Shown here piece after piece: positions 1 to 7,548 of a stretch of 64,000 nucleotides of DNA; the stretch's first letter is position 1, and every line of letters starts with the position of its first letter. The stretch is taken from NCBI RefSeq assembly GCF_021390335.1, contig NZ_JAJUXK010000001.1:620001-684000 (forward strand). Reading direction: 5' to 3'. The notes below the pieces were generated by a model that was given only the letters and a program-made list of their open reading frames with translations, was not told the origin of the DNA and did no database searches. Origin of the DNA: Dyadobacter sp. CY343. Lineage in GTDB: Bacteria > Bacteroidota > Bacteroidia > Cytophagales > Spirosomataceae. The translations under genes and the position numbers were made by a program.

Positions 1-320
1 AACTCAATATGCCGCGACATGACGATGATAGTCTGTCGCACCAGGAACAGGAAAATTCCCTTTAAAAGCGCCATTAAAAGGATCAGCAAGCCGTAGAGCA
101 GAATGCTGAAAGCAAAAATATCATAGATTTCACTTTGCAGTGAAACGCCATTGAAGAGGTAATAGATATCAAGGGTCTCAATAACCAGGTCGAGCGCATA
201 TCTGACCAACTGAGCAGGAATAATCCCGAAGAGATTGGAGATAATCGTAAAAAGTATCCCGAGAATGAGATACCATTTATATTTCCATAAGTACTTATTG
301 AGGTACTTTAATGCCTTCAC
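1..320 (-). CDS. ABC transporter (transmembrane plus ATPase type), N-terminal fragment
   Basis: The reading frame enters from the left edge of the window, so only about 106 N-terminal residues are present. They start with a basic stretch (MKALKYLNKYLWKYK) and then show two hydrophobic helices separated by a polar loop, ending in LVRQTIIVMSRHIE. This is the pattern of the first transmembrane helices of exporter-type ABC proteins (ABC_membrane family), where a phrase like RQTIIVMSRHIE leads into the first cytoplasmic loop. The start chosen is a GTG; a TTG 12 codons upstream is the only alternative before an in-frame stop. The ATPase half would lie outside the window. The substrate cannot be told. 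Confidence 0.75.
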   Translation of the reverse strand, partial: MKALKYLNKYLWKYKWYLILGILFTIISNLFGIIPAQLVRYALDLVIETLDIYYLFNGVSLQSEIYDIFAFSILLYGLLILLMALLKGIFLFLVRQTIIVMSRHIE

Positions 321-435
321 AGGGTAAAGTTTGGGTAAGAAAATGTGGTCTTGCAATAGGCAACATCCTATTTATTCAAAACGTTGCAAAACTAGATGAA
401 CGCATTTCATTTTTTCGATTCTGAACAAAATAGTC

Positions 436-443
436 TAATTTTG
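436..443 (+). promoter_or_regulatory. Candidate -7 promoter box upstream of nusB
   Basis: TAATTTTG matches the Bacteroidota -7 consensus TANNTTTG. No clear TTG -33 element lies at the expected distance, so this is a weak call. It would give nusB an untranslated leader of about 100 nt. Confidence 0.35.
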
Positions 444-549
444 CGCTAAATTTTAGACATTCTCGCAAGGGTAAAAGATGTAGCCTTGCTTTATATGAAG
501 AAACGTTCTTTGAATTACAGTACTTTTTTTTCAATTGTTACCCCGGCTT

Positions 550-1716
550 ATGCTGAATAGGAGATTACTAAGGACCAAGGCTGTTCAGGCACTTTACGCT
601 CGGCAATTGACTGCTGAGGCAAACCGCCTGCTGGCGCTGGATCACATTGAAGAGGCTTTTCTACCGAATTTGAATTCGATGGAGTTTCAGGATAAGCCGA
701 AGCTGGCCAGCTTGAACAAGATGGCGAATATGGCACTCGACGAGTTTATCAAAAATGGCGAGCTGAGTGCGGATAAGGATCTTCCTGAACAAGTAGTGAG
801 AGTCGCCCGAAGTGCCTATCAGTCTTACGACAGGCAAACCAAAGGTGACGGAGAGAAGCTGGTGCGGAGGGTTTTGAATGAAACTGAGCTGATTTACACC
901 GATTTTATCAGGATACTTTCCATGCTGATCGAATTGTCGCATCAGTCGAAGATCGACCGCGAGAGAAGATATGAAGATCCGGAAGCGCCTTTTCCAAAAA
1001 GTTCTGGTCTTAATTCAAACCGCGTTATCCAAGTTTTGACCGGAGATAAGGCGCTGGAAGAAGAGATTATCCGTAGTGGGATCAATTGGAGCAATGAAAT
1101 GGGCGTGATCCGGAAAACTTACAAGGAAGCGTTGCGGAAAGATGAAACCTACGAAGCTTACTGTCGCGTACCGGAGCATACGCCCGAAGAAGATCAGGCG
1201 CTGATCCAGCATATTTTAAGACAGATCATTTTAAAACACGAAGTTCCGCTTGAATACCTTGAACAACGTGATCTCTACTGGGCCGACCACAGCGAACTGA
1301 TCCGCGGATTGGCTATCAAAACCCTGAAATCAGCTGACAGCGCAGATACTTTTCAACTCGCTCCGTTGACGAAGGATTGGGAAGAAGATAGGGAATTTGT
1401 GGAAGAGCTTTGTCGGATCGTGGTTGCTGAAAACGACCAATATGGTGTTTATCTGGAAGATCAATTGAAAAACTGGGAATTGGAAAGGGTAGCTCTCGTG
1501 GACCTGATTATTCTGAAAACCGCTTTGGCTGAGCTCATTCATTTCCCTGGTATACCCGTTAAAGTTACGATCAACGAGTTTATCGAAATTGCAAAAAGGT
1601 ACAGTACCCCAAAAAGTGGTAAGTTTGTGAATGGCGTCCTGGACGTGTTGTCCGTTAAACTTGCCAAAGAAGGCGTGATACGGAAAAGCGGAAGGGGATT
1701 GATTGACAATAAGTAG
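550..1716 (+). CDS. nusB: Transcription antitermination factor NusB (long form)
   Basis: 388 residues. The C-terminal 140 residues carry the NusB fold: a helix with ELERVALVDLIILKTALAEL, then PVKVTINEFIEIAKRYS and the closing GKFVNGVLDVLS motif typical of NusB. NusB binds boxA RNA with NusE (S10) to support rRNA antitermination. Proteobacterial NusB is about 140 residues; this one has some 240 extra N-terminal residues. The extreme N-terminus (MLNRRLLRTKAVQALYA) also looks like a NusB first helix, so the extra part seems to be inserted or duplicated helical sequence. ATG at 550 is preferred over an in-frame TTG at 535 because of this conserved beginning. It heads the block running to coaE. 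Confidence 0.9.
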   Translation: MLNRRLLRTKAVQALYARQLTAEANRLLALDHIEEAFLPNLNSMEFQDKPKLASLNKMANMALDEFIKNGELSADKDLPEQVVRVARSAYQSYDRQTKGDGEKLVRRVLNETELIYTDFIRILSMLIELSHQSKIDRERRYEDPEAPFPKSSGLNSNRVIQVLTGDKALEEEIIRSGINWSNEMGVIRKTYKEALRKDETYEAYCRVPEHTPEEDQALIQHILRQIILKHEVPLEYLEQRDLYWADHSELIRGLAIKTLKSADSADTFQLAPLTKDWEEDREFVEELCRIVVAENDQYGVYLEDQLKNWELERVALVDLIILKTALAELIHFPGIPVKVTINEFIEIAKRYSTPKSGKFVNGVLDVLSVKLAKEGVIRKSGRGLIDNK

Positions 1717-1812
1717 ACCCGGAAACAGCCCCGGGGTTTTAAATGGAATAGTTTTTGGAGCTGTCAAACCATAGGAAGCTTTATGGCGACCAACAGCTAA
1801 AACAAAGAAATC

Positions 1813-2115
1813 ATGAGTAAAACCAGTAACAGTCTGATTGCATTTTTGACCGGTTGTGTCACAGGTGCTGCATTGGGAATTCTTTATGCACCCGATAAGG
1901 GAGAAGTACTCAGAACACAATTAACTTTTCGTTTGTCTAAATACCGCGAAAGACTTCAGGAAGTGGTTCAGGACTTAGTTGATAAAAAAGACCAGCCTGA
2001 AAATTTTACCCGTTCCGAAGGCGAAAGAGTAGTGAACGATGCCCGTGAAAAGGCGGAAAAACTACTGGAAGATGTTGACCGCCTGATGGCCCAGATCAAA
2101 GGTCAGGCCAGCTAA
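1813..2115 (+). CDS. YtxH domain protein
   Basis: 100 residues. The N-terminal 30 residues form one glycine-rich hydrophobic helix followed by LYAPDKGEVLR, the signature of the YtxH family (Gly-rich membrane segment, then an APxxG motif and an amphipathic helical tail). The rest is charged and probably coiled (residues 35-98). Members are small membrane-associated proteins, often stress-linked in Firmicutes, with no defined biochemical role. It lies between nusB and the DUF1573 lipoprotein, all on the same strand with short gaps, so co-transcription is likely. Confidence 0.8.
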   Translation: MSKTSNSLIAFLTGCVTGAALGILYAPDKGEVLRTQLTFRLSKYRERLQEVVQDLVDKKDQPENFTRSEGERVVNDAREKAEKLLEDVDRLMAQIKGQAS

Positions 2116-2124
2116 GCTACCAAC

Positions 2125-2562
2125 ATGAAAAAAATATCCGCTTGCATACTATTGGGAATTACACTTTCCTTTTTTAATTGTTCAAATGAAAAAGGAGACA
2201 GTGAAAAACAGGCATCTTCAAAAATGCCTGTTTTTGCATTGCTTGACAGTGCTTCCCACGATTTCGGGACAGTTCAGGAAGGTGCGGTAGTGGAGCATGA
2301 TTTTAAGTTTAAGAATGAGGGAGAATATCCTTTGATCCTGAACAATATTTCTTCTTCCTGCGGCTGTACTACTCCGGAATGGCCAAAAGAGCCGATCGGA
2401 CCGAATGAAACTTCGAGTATCAAAGTTCGTTTTGACACAAAAAACAAAACGGGCCCGCAAGTGAAAACGATCACAGTTTACGCCAACACTGAGCCGGCAT
2501 ATTCCGAACTCAGGTTGAAAGGGATTGTGAATGCTGCTTCAAAACCAGCAACAGCCAAATAG
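2125..2562 (+). CDS. DUF1573 domain lipoprotein
   Basis: 145 residues. A lipoprotein signal (MKKISACILLGITLSFFNC) places the Cys at about residue 19. Residues 40-135 are a DUF1573 domain, an immunoglobulin-like beta fold, with the typical phrases HDFGTVQEGAVVEHDFKFKN and SSSCGCTTPEWPKEPI. DUF1573 proteins are abundant in Bacteroidota envelopes and have no fixed function. The gene starts 9 nt after the YtxH stop and is followed closely by yajC, so it is probably part of the same transcript. Confidence 0.88.
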   Translation: MKKISACILLGITLSFFNCSNEKGDSEKQASSKMPVFALLDSASHDFGTVQEGAVVEHDFKFKNEGEYPLILNNISSSCGCTTPEWPKEPIGPNETSSIKVRFDTKNKTGPQVKTITVYANTEPAYSELRLKGIVNAASKPATAK

Positions 2563-2619
2563 CCGACTATCTTGGAATGACCGGAATCCGGTTTAAATTT
2601 TACTAATCAACCTCTTAAT

Positions 2620-2922
2620 ATGAAGCTTTCTCTCTTAGCCCAAGCGGCATCCGACGGTTCACAAACCATGATTTATCAGGTCGTAATGTGGGTCGGTATT
2701 ATCGGCGTATTTTACTTTTTCATGATCCGCCCGCAGCAAAAGAAGCAAAAAGAACAAAAAGAGCTTCTTACCAATCTTAAAAAGGGCGATCAGGTTGTAA
2801 CGATCGGTGGAGTTCACGCCAGAATTTACACCGTTGAAGATGCAACCGTAACGCTTGAATTGGATAAGGGAGTGAAATTAACAGTCGATAAATCGGCGAT
2901 CGCACGCACCATAGCCGGATAA
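2620..2922 (+). CDS. yajC: Preprotein translocase subunit YajC
   Basis: 100 residues. There is a single transmembrane helix around residues 18-38, followed at once by RPQQKKQKEQKELLTNLKKG, the hallmark of YajC, and then GDQVVTIGGVHARI, the start of its small beta domain. YajC associates with SecDF-YidC in the inner membrane and assists protein export. Full length for the family. The order yajC, YbbR-like, coaE seen here is typical of Bacteroidota. Confidence 0.95.
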   Translation: MKLSLLAQAASDGSQTMIYQVVMWVGIIGVFYFFMIRPQQKKQKEQKELLTNLKKGDQVVTIGGVHARIYTVEDATVTLELDKGVKLTVDKSAIARTIAG

Positions 2923-2933
2923 ACTAACAGGCC

Positions 2934-3623
2934 GTGAATCACGTACCACAAAACCAAAACAGAATCAAAACTTTTATTGGATGCTTGCTGGCTGCGTCTT
3001 TCTTTTGGCTGATGAATGTGCTGAACACGGAGAATTATTCGATCAAGCTCAATTATCCGCTTGAAATCGAATACGATAATTCGTCTTACGTTCCTATGCA
3101 GCCGCTGCCCAGGAGAATTTCGGTGAATGTATCGGGTGATGGATGGAGCCTGCTCCAAAAATCCTGGCTGAATTTCAATGCAAACCCTGTGGTATACAAG
3201 GTTTTAAATCCAAATGAAGCCAGCTTTATCAATTCTACGACACTTACGGATCAGGTAACGGAGCTTTTCCCGAACCTGCACGTAAACTACGTGGTAGCTG
3301 ATACATTCGAGCTGAGTTTCGAACCCAAGATCAGGAAAATAATTCCGATCCGTATCGACAGCGTAGGGATTGATATTAAGCCGGGATACGTGATTTCCAG
3401 TGTTATCAACGTGTCGCCGTCGCTTATTTCTGTGGACGGGCCCGTTTCCCTGGTGAAAACTTATCCGGATACAATCCGCATTTCCGTTCCGACTCCGAAG
3501 ATCCAGGGGAATTACGACGAAAGTCTACCCATTCCGCTTCCCGTTTCCCCTCTGGTGGATGTCAGCCACCGCGACGTATTCGTCAGTTTCGAGGTGGCGC
3601 AATTTCTAAATGTTCCTTTATAG
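2934..3623 (+). CDS. YbbR-like domain protein
   Basis: 229 residues, starting with GTG 12 nt after the yajC stop; no ATG is available near this position. One N-terminal transmembrane helix (about residues 12-28) is followed by extracytoplasmic repeats of the YbbR type, for example KIIPIRIDSVGIDIKPGY followed by VSPSLISVDGP. YbbR proteins in Firmicutes (CdaR) regulate the diadenylate cyclase CdaA. Here there is no cyclase gene next door, so a role in c-di-AMP control would be a guess. Genomic position between yajC and coaE is conserved in the phylum. Confidence 0.8.
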   Translation: MNHVPQNQNRIKTFIGCLLAASFFWLMNVLNTENYSIKLNYPLEIEYDNSSYVPMQPLPRRISVNVSGDGWSLLQKSWLNFNANPVVYKVLNPNEASFINSTTLTDQVTELFPNLHVNYVVADTFELSFEPKIRKIIPIRIDSVGIDIKPGYVISSVINVSPSLISVDGPVSLVKTYPDTIRISVPTPKIQGNYDESLPIPLPVSPLVDVSHRDVFVSFEVAQFLNVPL

Positions 3624-3643
3624 TATATCCTAATTTCGACCCC

Positions 3644-4249
3644 ATGTCAGCCCCTCTTCAGATTGGTGTTACCGGTGGAATAGGGTCGGGGAAGAGCGTG
3701 GTTTGTGATCTGTTTTCCTGTCTCGGAATTCCGGTTTACAATGCGGATTCTCGTGCTAAATGGTTGACTAACAATGACCAGAAGGTTAGAGCTGACATTA
3801 TTCAGCTACTCGGTGAGCGCGCGTATAATAGCGAAGGTAAATATGATACTGCGTTCGTGGCCTCCTTGGTTTTTAAGGATGAGATTCTGTTGAAAAAGTT
3901 AAATTCAATTGTTCATCCCGCTGTGTTGAAGGATACGGCAGATTGGGTAGGAAGACAAAAAAACGTGCACTACGTGATCAAAGAAGCCGCGATTATGAAT
4001 AAAGCCGGCGAGAATAATTCGCTTGATTTTGTAATTGTAGTAGAGGCAAATATTGATTTGCGAGTTGCCCGCATATTGAAAAGGGATCGTCGCAGTGAGT
4101 CAGATATCAGGGCAATAATTGAGCGGCAGGTGTCGGATGAAGAGAGGAGGCAGGTTGCTGATTTTGTGATCACGAATAATACAAACTCCACATTGATCCC
4201 GCAGGTAATGCAGCTGCACAAGAAGTTTTTGAGTATTGGTAAAAATTAA
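3644..4249 (+). CDS. coaE: Dephospho-CoA kinase
   Basis: 201 residues. The P-loop GGIGSGKS is at residues 11-18 and is followed by YNADSRAKWL, the conserved substrate-side motif (usually DADxxAH). VHPAVLKDT and VIVVEANIDLRVARILKRD are also CoaE-like. The enzyme phosphorylates the 3'-hydroxyl of dephospho-CoA with ATP, the last step of coenzyme A synthesis. Normal length for the family. Its stop overlaps the dnaX stop on the opposite strand by 4 nt (convergent), with no room for a separate terminator. Confidence 0.93.
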   Translation: MSAPLQIGVTGGIGSGKSVVCDLFSCLGIPVYNADSRAKWLTNNDQKVRADIIQLLGERAYNSEGKYDTAFVASLVFKDEILLKKLNSIVHPAVLKDTADWVGRQKNVHYVIKEAAIMNKAGENNSLDFVIVVEANIDLRVARILKRDRRSESDIRAIIERQVSDEERRQVADFVITNNTNSTLIPQVMQLHKKFLSIGKN

Positions 4250-5994
4250 AAATCCACGTCAAGTCCAAGTGCCTGTTTGAGTTCAAGGAGATAGGGGTTT
4301 TTCTCAGCCATATAATTGAATTTCTCCGCCGGTGTGTAAGGTAACCGGTTCACTTCCTGAGGTGCTACTCTTGCATTAATATCCAGTTTCGGTGCATCCA
4401 GCCTGCTTTTTAAAAATCCGAGCAGATCATAACGTGCATTCTGGATCGCTTCCAGTTGGTGGGCATTGTCCAGCGGGATTTCAATCGTTGAGCCTTCGAG
4501 CCTAAATTCCTTTTTCAGTGAAATCTCTTCGGTCGTCGAATTACCTTCTTCTTTTCTTTTTTCTGCAAATTCATACCACAGCCGCTGCAAGTTTTCCAGC
4601 GTCAAAGCTTCTTTGCGAATTTGTGTCGCAGGTTCAATTTCCTGCCTGTTCGAAGTAACACTTTCAGCGACGGCACCCACGGGTCGGGTCATTGCCAGGG
4701 GAATTGTGTTCTTTAATTTCGACGAAACAACGGTGGGCGTCGAAGGTTGCTGTACGGAAGCTGCTGCATTCCCATTTGAATAAGCAGGAGGAATCTGTTC
4801 AGGAGCGGGAGGAAGCTCGTTTTTTACGGGCTCGGGTTCAGGCTCAACTTTTTTTTTTGCCGTTTCATCAACGGCTCCCAGCGAACTTAATTGAAGAATA
4901 TGTGGCAGGTTCGCCAGTTTGATCAGACAGAGTTCCGCATGCAGCCGCTGGTTTTTTGCTGCTTTATAATTGATATCGCATTGCCCTGTGATACTCAACG
5001 CGGATAACAAAAAACTCATATCCGCCGCGGCCGACTGTTCAACATACTTGCGCTCTGCCGATTCCGAAACCTGTAATAACGTGACTGTTGCGGGATCTTT
5101 GCAGACCAGCAGGTTGCGAAAATGTTCCAGCAAGCCAACTACGAATAAATGTCCGTCAAAACCCTTTCTCAGAATTTCATCAAATAATATCAGCGATTTT
5201 GAAATGCTGCCAGCGAGCAATGCATCTGTGATCTTGAAATAATAATCATAATCCAGAATATGCAGGTTTTCAAGAACAGCCTCGTAAGTAAGTCGGTTGT
5301 CGGTCGAAAATGTCACATTGAGGTCGAACATCGAAAGTGCGTCCCGCAAACCGCCGTCCGCTTTCTGTCCGATCAGTTCCAGTGCCTCTTTTTCAGTCGT
5401 AATTCCTTCTTTCTGAGCGATATCTGCTAAATGGTAAGCTATATCTTTCGACTGAATGCGATTGAAGTCGAAGATCTGGCACCTTGACAGAATCGTCGGT
5501 AATATCTTATGCTTTTCAGTGGTAGCAAGAATGAATATTGCGTAGCCCGGCGGTTCTTCCAGTGTTTTCAGGAATGCATTGAAAGCAGCCTGAGACAACA
5601 TGTGCACCTCATCAATAATATAGATCTTGTACTTGCCGGTTTGGGGCGGGTAACGTACCTGGTCGATCAGGTTACGGATATCCTCGACGGAGTTGTTGGA
5701 AGCTGCGTCGAGTTCATGGATATTGAAGGATGCATTGTTTTGAAAGCTGACGCAGGATTCGCATTCCCCGCACGCTTCCACATCGTCTCCCAGATTTTGA
5801 CAATTGATCGTTTTCGCCAGAATTCGCGCACATGTGGTTTTTCCGACTCCTCTTGGGCCACAGAATAAAAAGGCCTGCGCCAGGTGATTTGTGCGGATTG
5901 CGTTTTTTAAAGTAGTTGTAATGTGTGATTGCCCAACCACCGAATCAAATGTAACCGGGCGGTATTTTCTGGCGGAAACAACAAAATTATCCAT
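4246..5994 (-). CDS. dnaX: DNA polymerase III gamma/tau subunit
   Basis: 582 residues from the ATG that begins MDNFVVSARKYRP, the usual start; an ATG 11 codons upstream is also in frame. Clamp-loader AAA+ domain: P-loop GPRGVGKT at 46-53, four zinc cysteines at 65, 75, 78 and 81, Walker B region IIDEVH near 127-131. After about residue 365 comes a Pro/Glu-rich linker, then a C-terminal tau-like domain. The linker starts at an A10 run that could direct synthesis of a truncated gamma form (separate entry). DnaX loads the beta clamp and, as tau, couples polymerase cores. Convergent with coaE. Confidence 0.95.
   Translation of the reverse strand: MDNFVVSARKYRPVTFDSVVGQSHITTTLKNAIRTNHLAQAFLFCGPRGVGKTTCARILAKTINCQNLGDDVEACGECESCVSFQNNASFNIHELDAASNNSVEDIRNLIDQVRYPPQTGKYKIYIIDEVHMLSQAAFNAFLKTLEEPPGYAIFILATTEKHKILPTILSRCQIFDFNRIQSKDIAYHLADIAQKEGITTEKEALELIGQKADGGLRDALSMFDLNVTFSTDNRLTYEAVLENLHILDYDYYFKITDALLAGSISKSLILFDEILRKGFDGHLFVVGLLEHFRNLLVCKDPATVTLLQVSESAERKYVEQSAAADMSFLLSALSITGQCDINYKAAKNQRLHAELCLIKLANLPHILQLSSLGAVDETAKKKVEPEPEPVKNELPPAPEQIPPAYSNGNAAASVQQPSTPTVVSSKLKNTIPLAMTRPVGAVAESVTSNRQEIEPATQIRKEALTLENLQRLWYEFAEKRKEEGNSTTEEISLKKEFRLEGSTIEIPLDNAHQLEAIQNARYDLLGFLKSRLDAPKLDINARVAPQEVNRLPYTPAEKFNYMAEKNPYLLELKQALGLDVDF
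4849..4858 (-). promoter_or_regulatory. A10 slippery run in dnaX, candidate site for gamma production
   Basis: On the coding strand ten consecutive A bases encode part of Ala-Lys-Lys-Lys (residues 379-382) at the junction of the AAA+ core and the linker. One added A, or a -1 ribosomal shift, leads to Ser then a TGA stop (383 residues). One lost A leads to a TAA after seven further codons (389 residues). Both products would keep the whole clamp-loader core. Known precedents are E. coli dnaX (ribosomal frameshift) and Thermus dnaX (transcriptional slippage). Confidence 0.55.
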
Positions 5995-6029
5995 GATGCA
6001 AGATAACCCTGTGCACTGGATTTTCAAAG

Positions 6030-6854
6030 CTACTTTTTCTCGCTGAGGGGGTAAAAGCGCACGTAATCGATCTCCATTTTTTGAGGGAAAACGCTGTTAT
6101 CCACGCCCTTTTGACCACCCCAATTGCCTCCGACCGCAATATTCAAAATAAGGTGAAAAGGTTTGTCAAACGGCCACTCAGCCCATTTGTATCCCGATTC
6201 TTTGGGGAATGTGAAGTAAGGTTTGCCGTCAACAAGAATGGTAACCGACTCGGGTGTCCATTCGCAGGCGTAAAGGTGAAATTCCTCCGAAGCCTTTTCG
6301 ACAATTGTGCTATTGCCTTTATTGGTTTTGATAACGTGATTGAAAGCTTTGGTATGCACATTCCCGTGAACCCGGTTCTGGTCGAAACCCACATGCTCCA
6401 TGATATCTATCTCTCCATTGTCAGGCCAGCTTTTATTGCCGTAATTATTTTCACTGTAAAGCATCCAGATAGCAGGCCAGGTGCCTCGTCCGGCAGGCAG
6501 TTTTGCCTTTACTTCAATCTTACCATACAAAAAGTCACCCTTTCCCTTCGATACCAGCCTCGCCGAACTGTATTCGGCTTTCCCGGATTTCTCCTTTATG
6601 GCTGTGATGATCAAGTGGCCATTTTCAACTTTCGCGTTCCCGATCTCATCTGTATAGTTTTGCAGCTCATTGTTTCCCCACCCATGATCTCCGAGCGCGT
6701 AAGACCATTTCGCAGCGTCAGGCTTGCCGGCATAATCGAATTCATCCTGCCAGGAAGGAGTTTGGGCGAAGGAGTATGATTTGTCTGATAACGCTGCATC
6801 CGGCTGGGAGCAGCATAATAGGAAAACGAGATGAGAGATAGTAATGCAGCTCAT
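6030..6854 (-). CDS. Secreted GH16 family glycoside hydrolase (beta-glucanase type)
   Basis: 274 residues. The N-terminus has a hydrophobic export signal (SHLVFLLCCSQ) that may be a lipoprotein signal. The GH16 fold is clear: WSYALGDHGWGNNELQNYT, then RGTWPAIWML, then the catalytic motif EIDIMEH with Glu148 (nucleophile), Asp150 and Glu153 (acid/base). The spacing E-x-D-x-x-E is that of laminarinases and lichenases. It should cut internal beta-1,3 or mixed beta-1,3/1,4 glucans outside the cytoplasm. Its ATG overlaps the stop of the preceding 48-residue gene (TGATG), so translation may be coupled. Thirty-five nt separate it from dnaX downstream. Confidence 0.92.
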   Translation of the reverse strand: MSCITISHLVFLLCCSQPDAALSDKSYSFAQTPSWQDEFDYAGKPDAAKWSYALGDHGWGNNELQNYTDEIGNAKVENGHLIITAIKEKSGKAEYSSARLVSKGKGDFLYGKIEVKAKLPAGRGTWPAIWMLYSENNYGNKSWPDNGEIDIMEHVGFDQNRVHGNVHTKAFNHVIKTNKGNSTIVEKASEEFHLYACEWTPESVTILVDGKPYFTFPKESGYKWAEWPFDKPFHLILNIAVGGNWGGQKGVDNSVFPQKMEIDYVRFYPLSEKK

Positions 6855-7000
6855 CACTTTGAGTTTCGGCCTTTTAATAGCGATTCAAGTTTTGACTTGT
6901 CTATTGTTCTGAGTACCGCATTCGCCTCGTCCAGCTTCCTCTGTACGATAGGATTTTTGGATATATCATCCAAATCGACTTTTTTTTGACTCGGTTTCAT
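6854..7000 (-). CDS. Small 48-residue protein between DUF6934 and GH16 genes
   Basis: ATG at 7000 overlaps the stop of the upstream gene as ATGA, and the TGA at 6854-6856 overlaps the GH16 ATG as TGATG. The product is charged and helical, beginning MKPSQKKVDLDDISKNP and ending LESLLKGRNSK; it has no signal peptide, membrane helix or cysteine. I do not recognise a family. The double overlap strongly suggests it is translated. Pairing of a short charged protein with a DUF6934 protein recalls two-gene toxin-antitoxin layouts, but that is inference from arrangement only. Confidence 0.65.
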   Translation of the reverse strand: MKPSQKKVDLDDISKNPIVQRKLDEANAVLRTIDKSKLESLLKGRNSK

Positions 7001-7434
7001 AGCTTGTTACTGATAATATAGTGATCGTATATATGATTTGGCTGAAAACGCTCAGCGTGCCCTTTCTTAAGTCCTAAAATAAGATATTTTCCAGACAACT
7101 CGGTTAGGTTGGTGGATACTGCAATTCGATAAAGCCTCTGCCTTTTTTCTTCGCTTCCAGAAAAAATGACGCTGAAAGCTTTATTTAGCTCAAGAAAGCA
7201 CTTAACTGTATCATATGTGGTAGCAATAACTTTACGCATATCTTGATTTTTCGTTTCTGACTTATCACAAAGCTCTCCTGAATCAAGCACATCCATTAAT
7301 GCAAGATTATATAAGTTTTCATTTTCGGTCTCAGTAAACAGGACCACTTTTCGAACGCTTTTGTTTGCACTCACGCTCGTAAATTCGTAACGGTATTCAG
7401 TCGGGTTATTGTGAGGGTAAGTTTCGTCCTGCAT
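6997..7434 (-). CDS. DUF6934 family protein
   Basis: 145 residues, taking the ATG that begins MQDETYPHNNPTEYRYEF. The pattern matches my recollection of the DUF6934 family: a start with Tyr-Pro, an early beta strand RKVVLFTETENENLYNLALMD, a helix KVIATTYDTVKCFLELN and a C-terminal RLYRIAVSTNL segment. Function is unknown; the family is common in Bacteroidota and usually has a short neighbouring gene, as here. No signal peptide. A longer version starting at 7611 is possible but would run through the divergent promoter region and into the GSCFA gene. Divergently transcribed from GSCFA. Confidence 0.75.
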   Translation of the reverse strand: MQDETYPHNNPTEYRYEFTSVSANKSVRKVVLFTETENENLYNLALMDVLDSGELCDKSETKNQDMRKVIATTYDTVKCFLELNKAFSVIFSGSEEKRQRLYRIAVSTNLTELSGKYLILGLKKGHAERFQPNHIYDHYIISNKL

Positions 7435-7463
7435 ATTATGGATAGTGTGTATGATCAATTGCT

Positions 7464-7471
7464 CAAACCTA
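7464..7471 (-). promoter_or_regulatory. Candidate -7 promoter box for the DUF6934/GH16 unit
   Basis: On the minus strand TAGGTTTG matches TANNTTTG about 30 nt upstream of the chosen DUF6934 ATG. This supports the 7434 start over the longer reading frame. No good -33 TTG at standard spacing was seen. Confidence 0.4.
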
Positions 7472-7520
7472 ATCCTTTCTACAATTACGACCACTATGCA
7501 ATTCTCCAGCGGCTGGATAT

Positions 7521-7528
7521 TACCTTTG
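7521..7528 (+). promoter_or_regulatory. Candidate -7 promoter box for the GSCFA gene
   Basis: TACCTTTG fits the Bacteroidota -7 consensus 20 nt before the GSCFA ATG. A -33 element is not obvious. Confidence 0.45.
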
Positions 7529-7548
7529 TATACCGCATTTGACTTATC

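Noticed and set aside
1330..1920. 196-codon open frame on the minus strand opposite nusB and the YtxH gene
   Set aside because: Crosses the gap between two clear genes and has no family-like pattern.
6081..6779. 232-codon open frame on the plus strand opposite the GH16 gene
   Set aside because: No recognisable motif, no promoter, and lies fully antisense to a gene with intact catalytic motifs.
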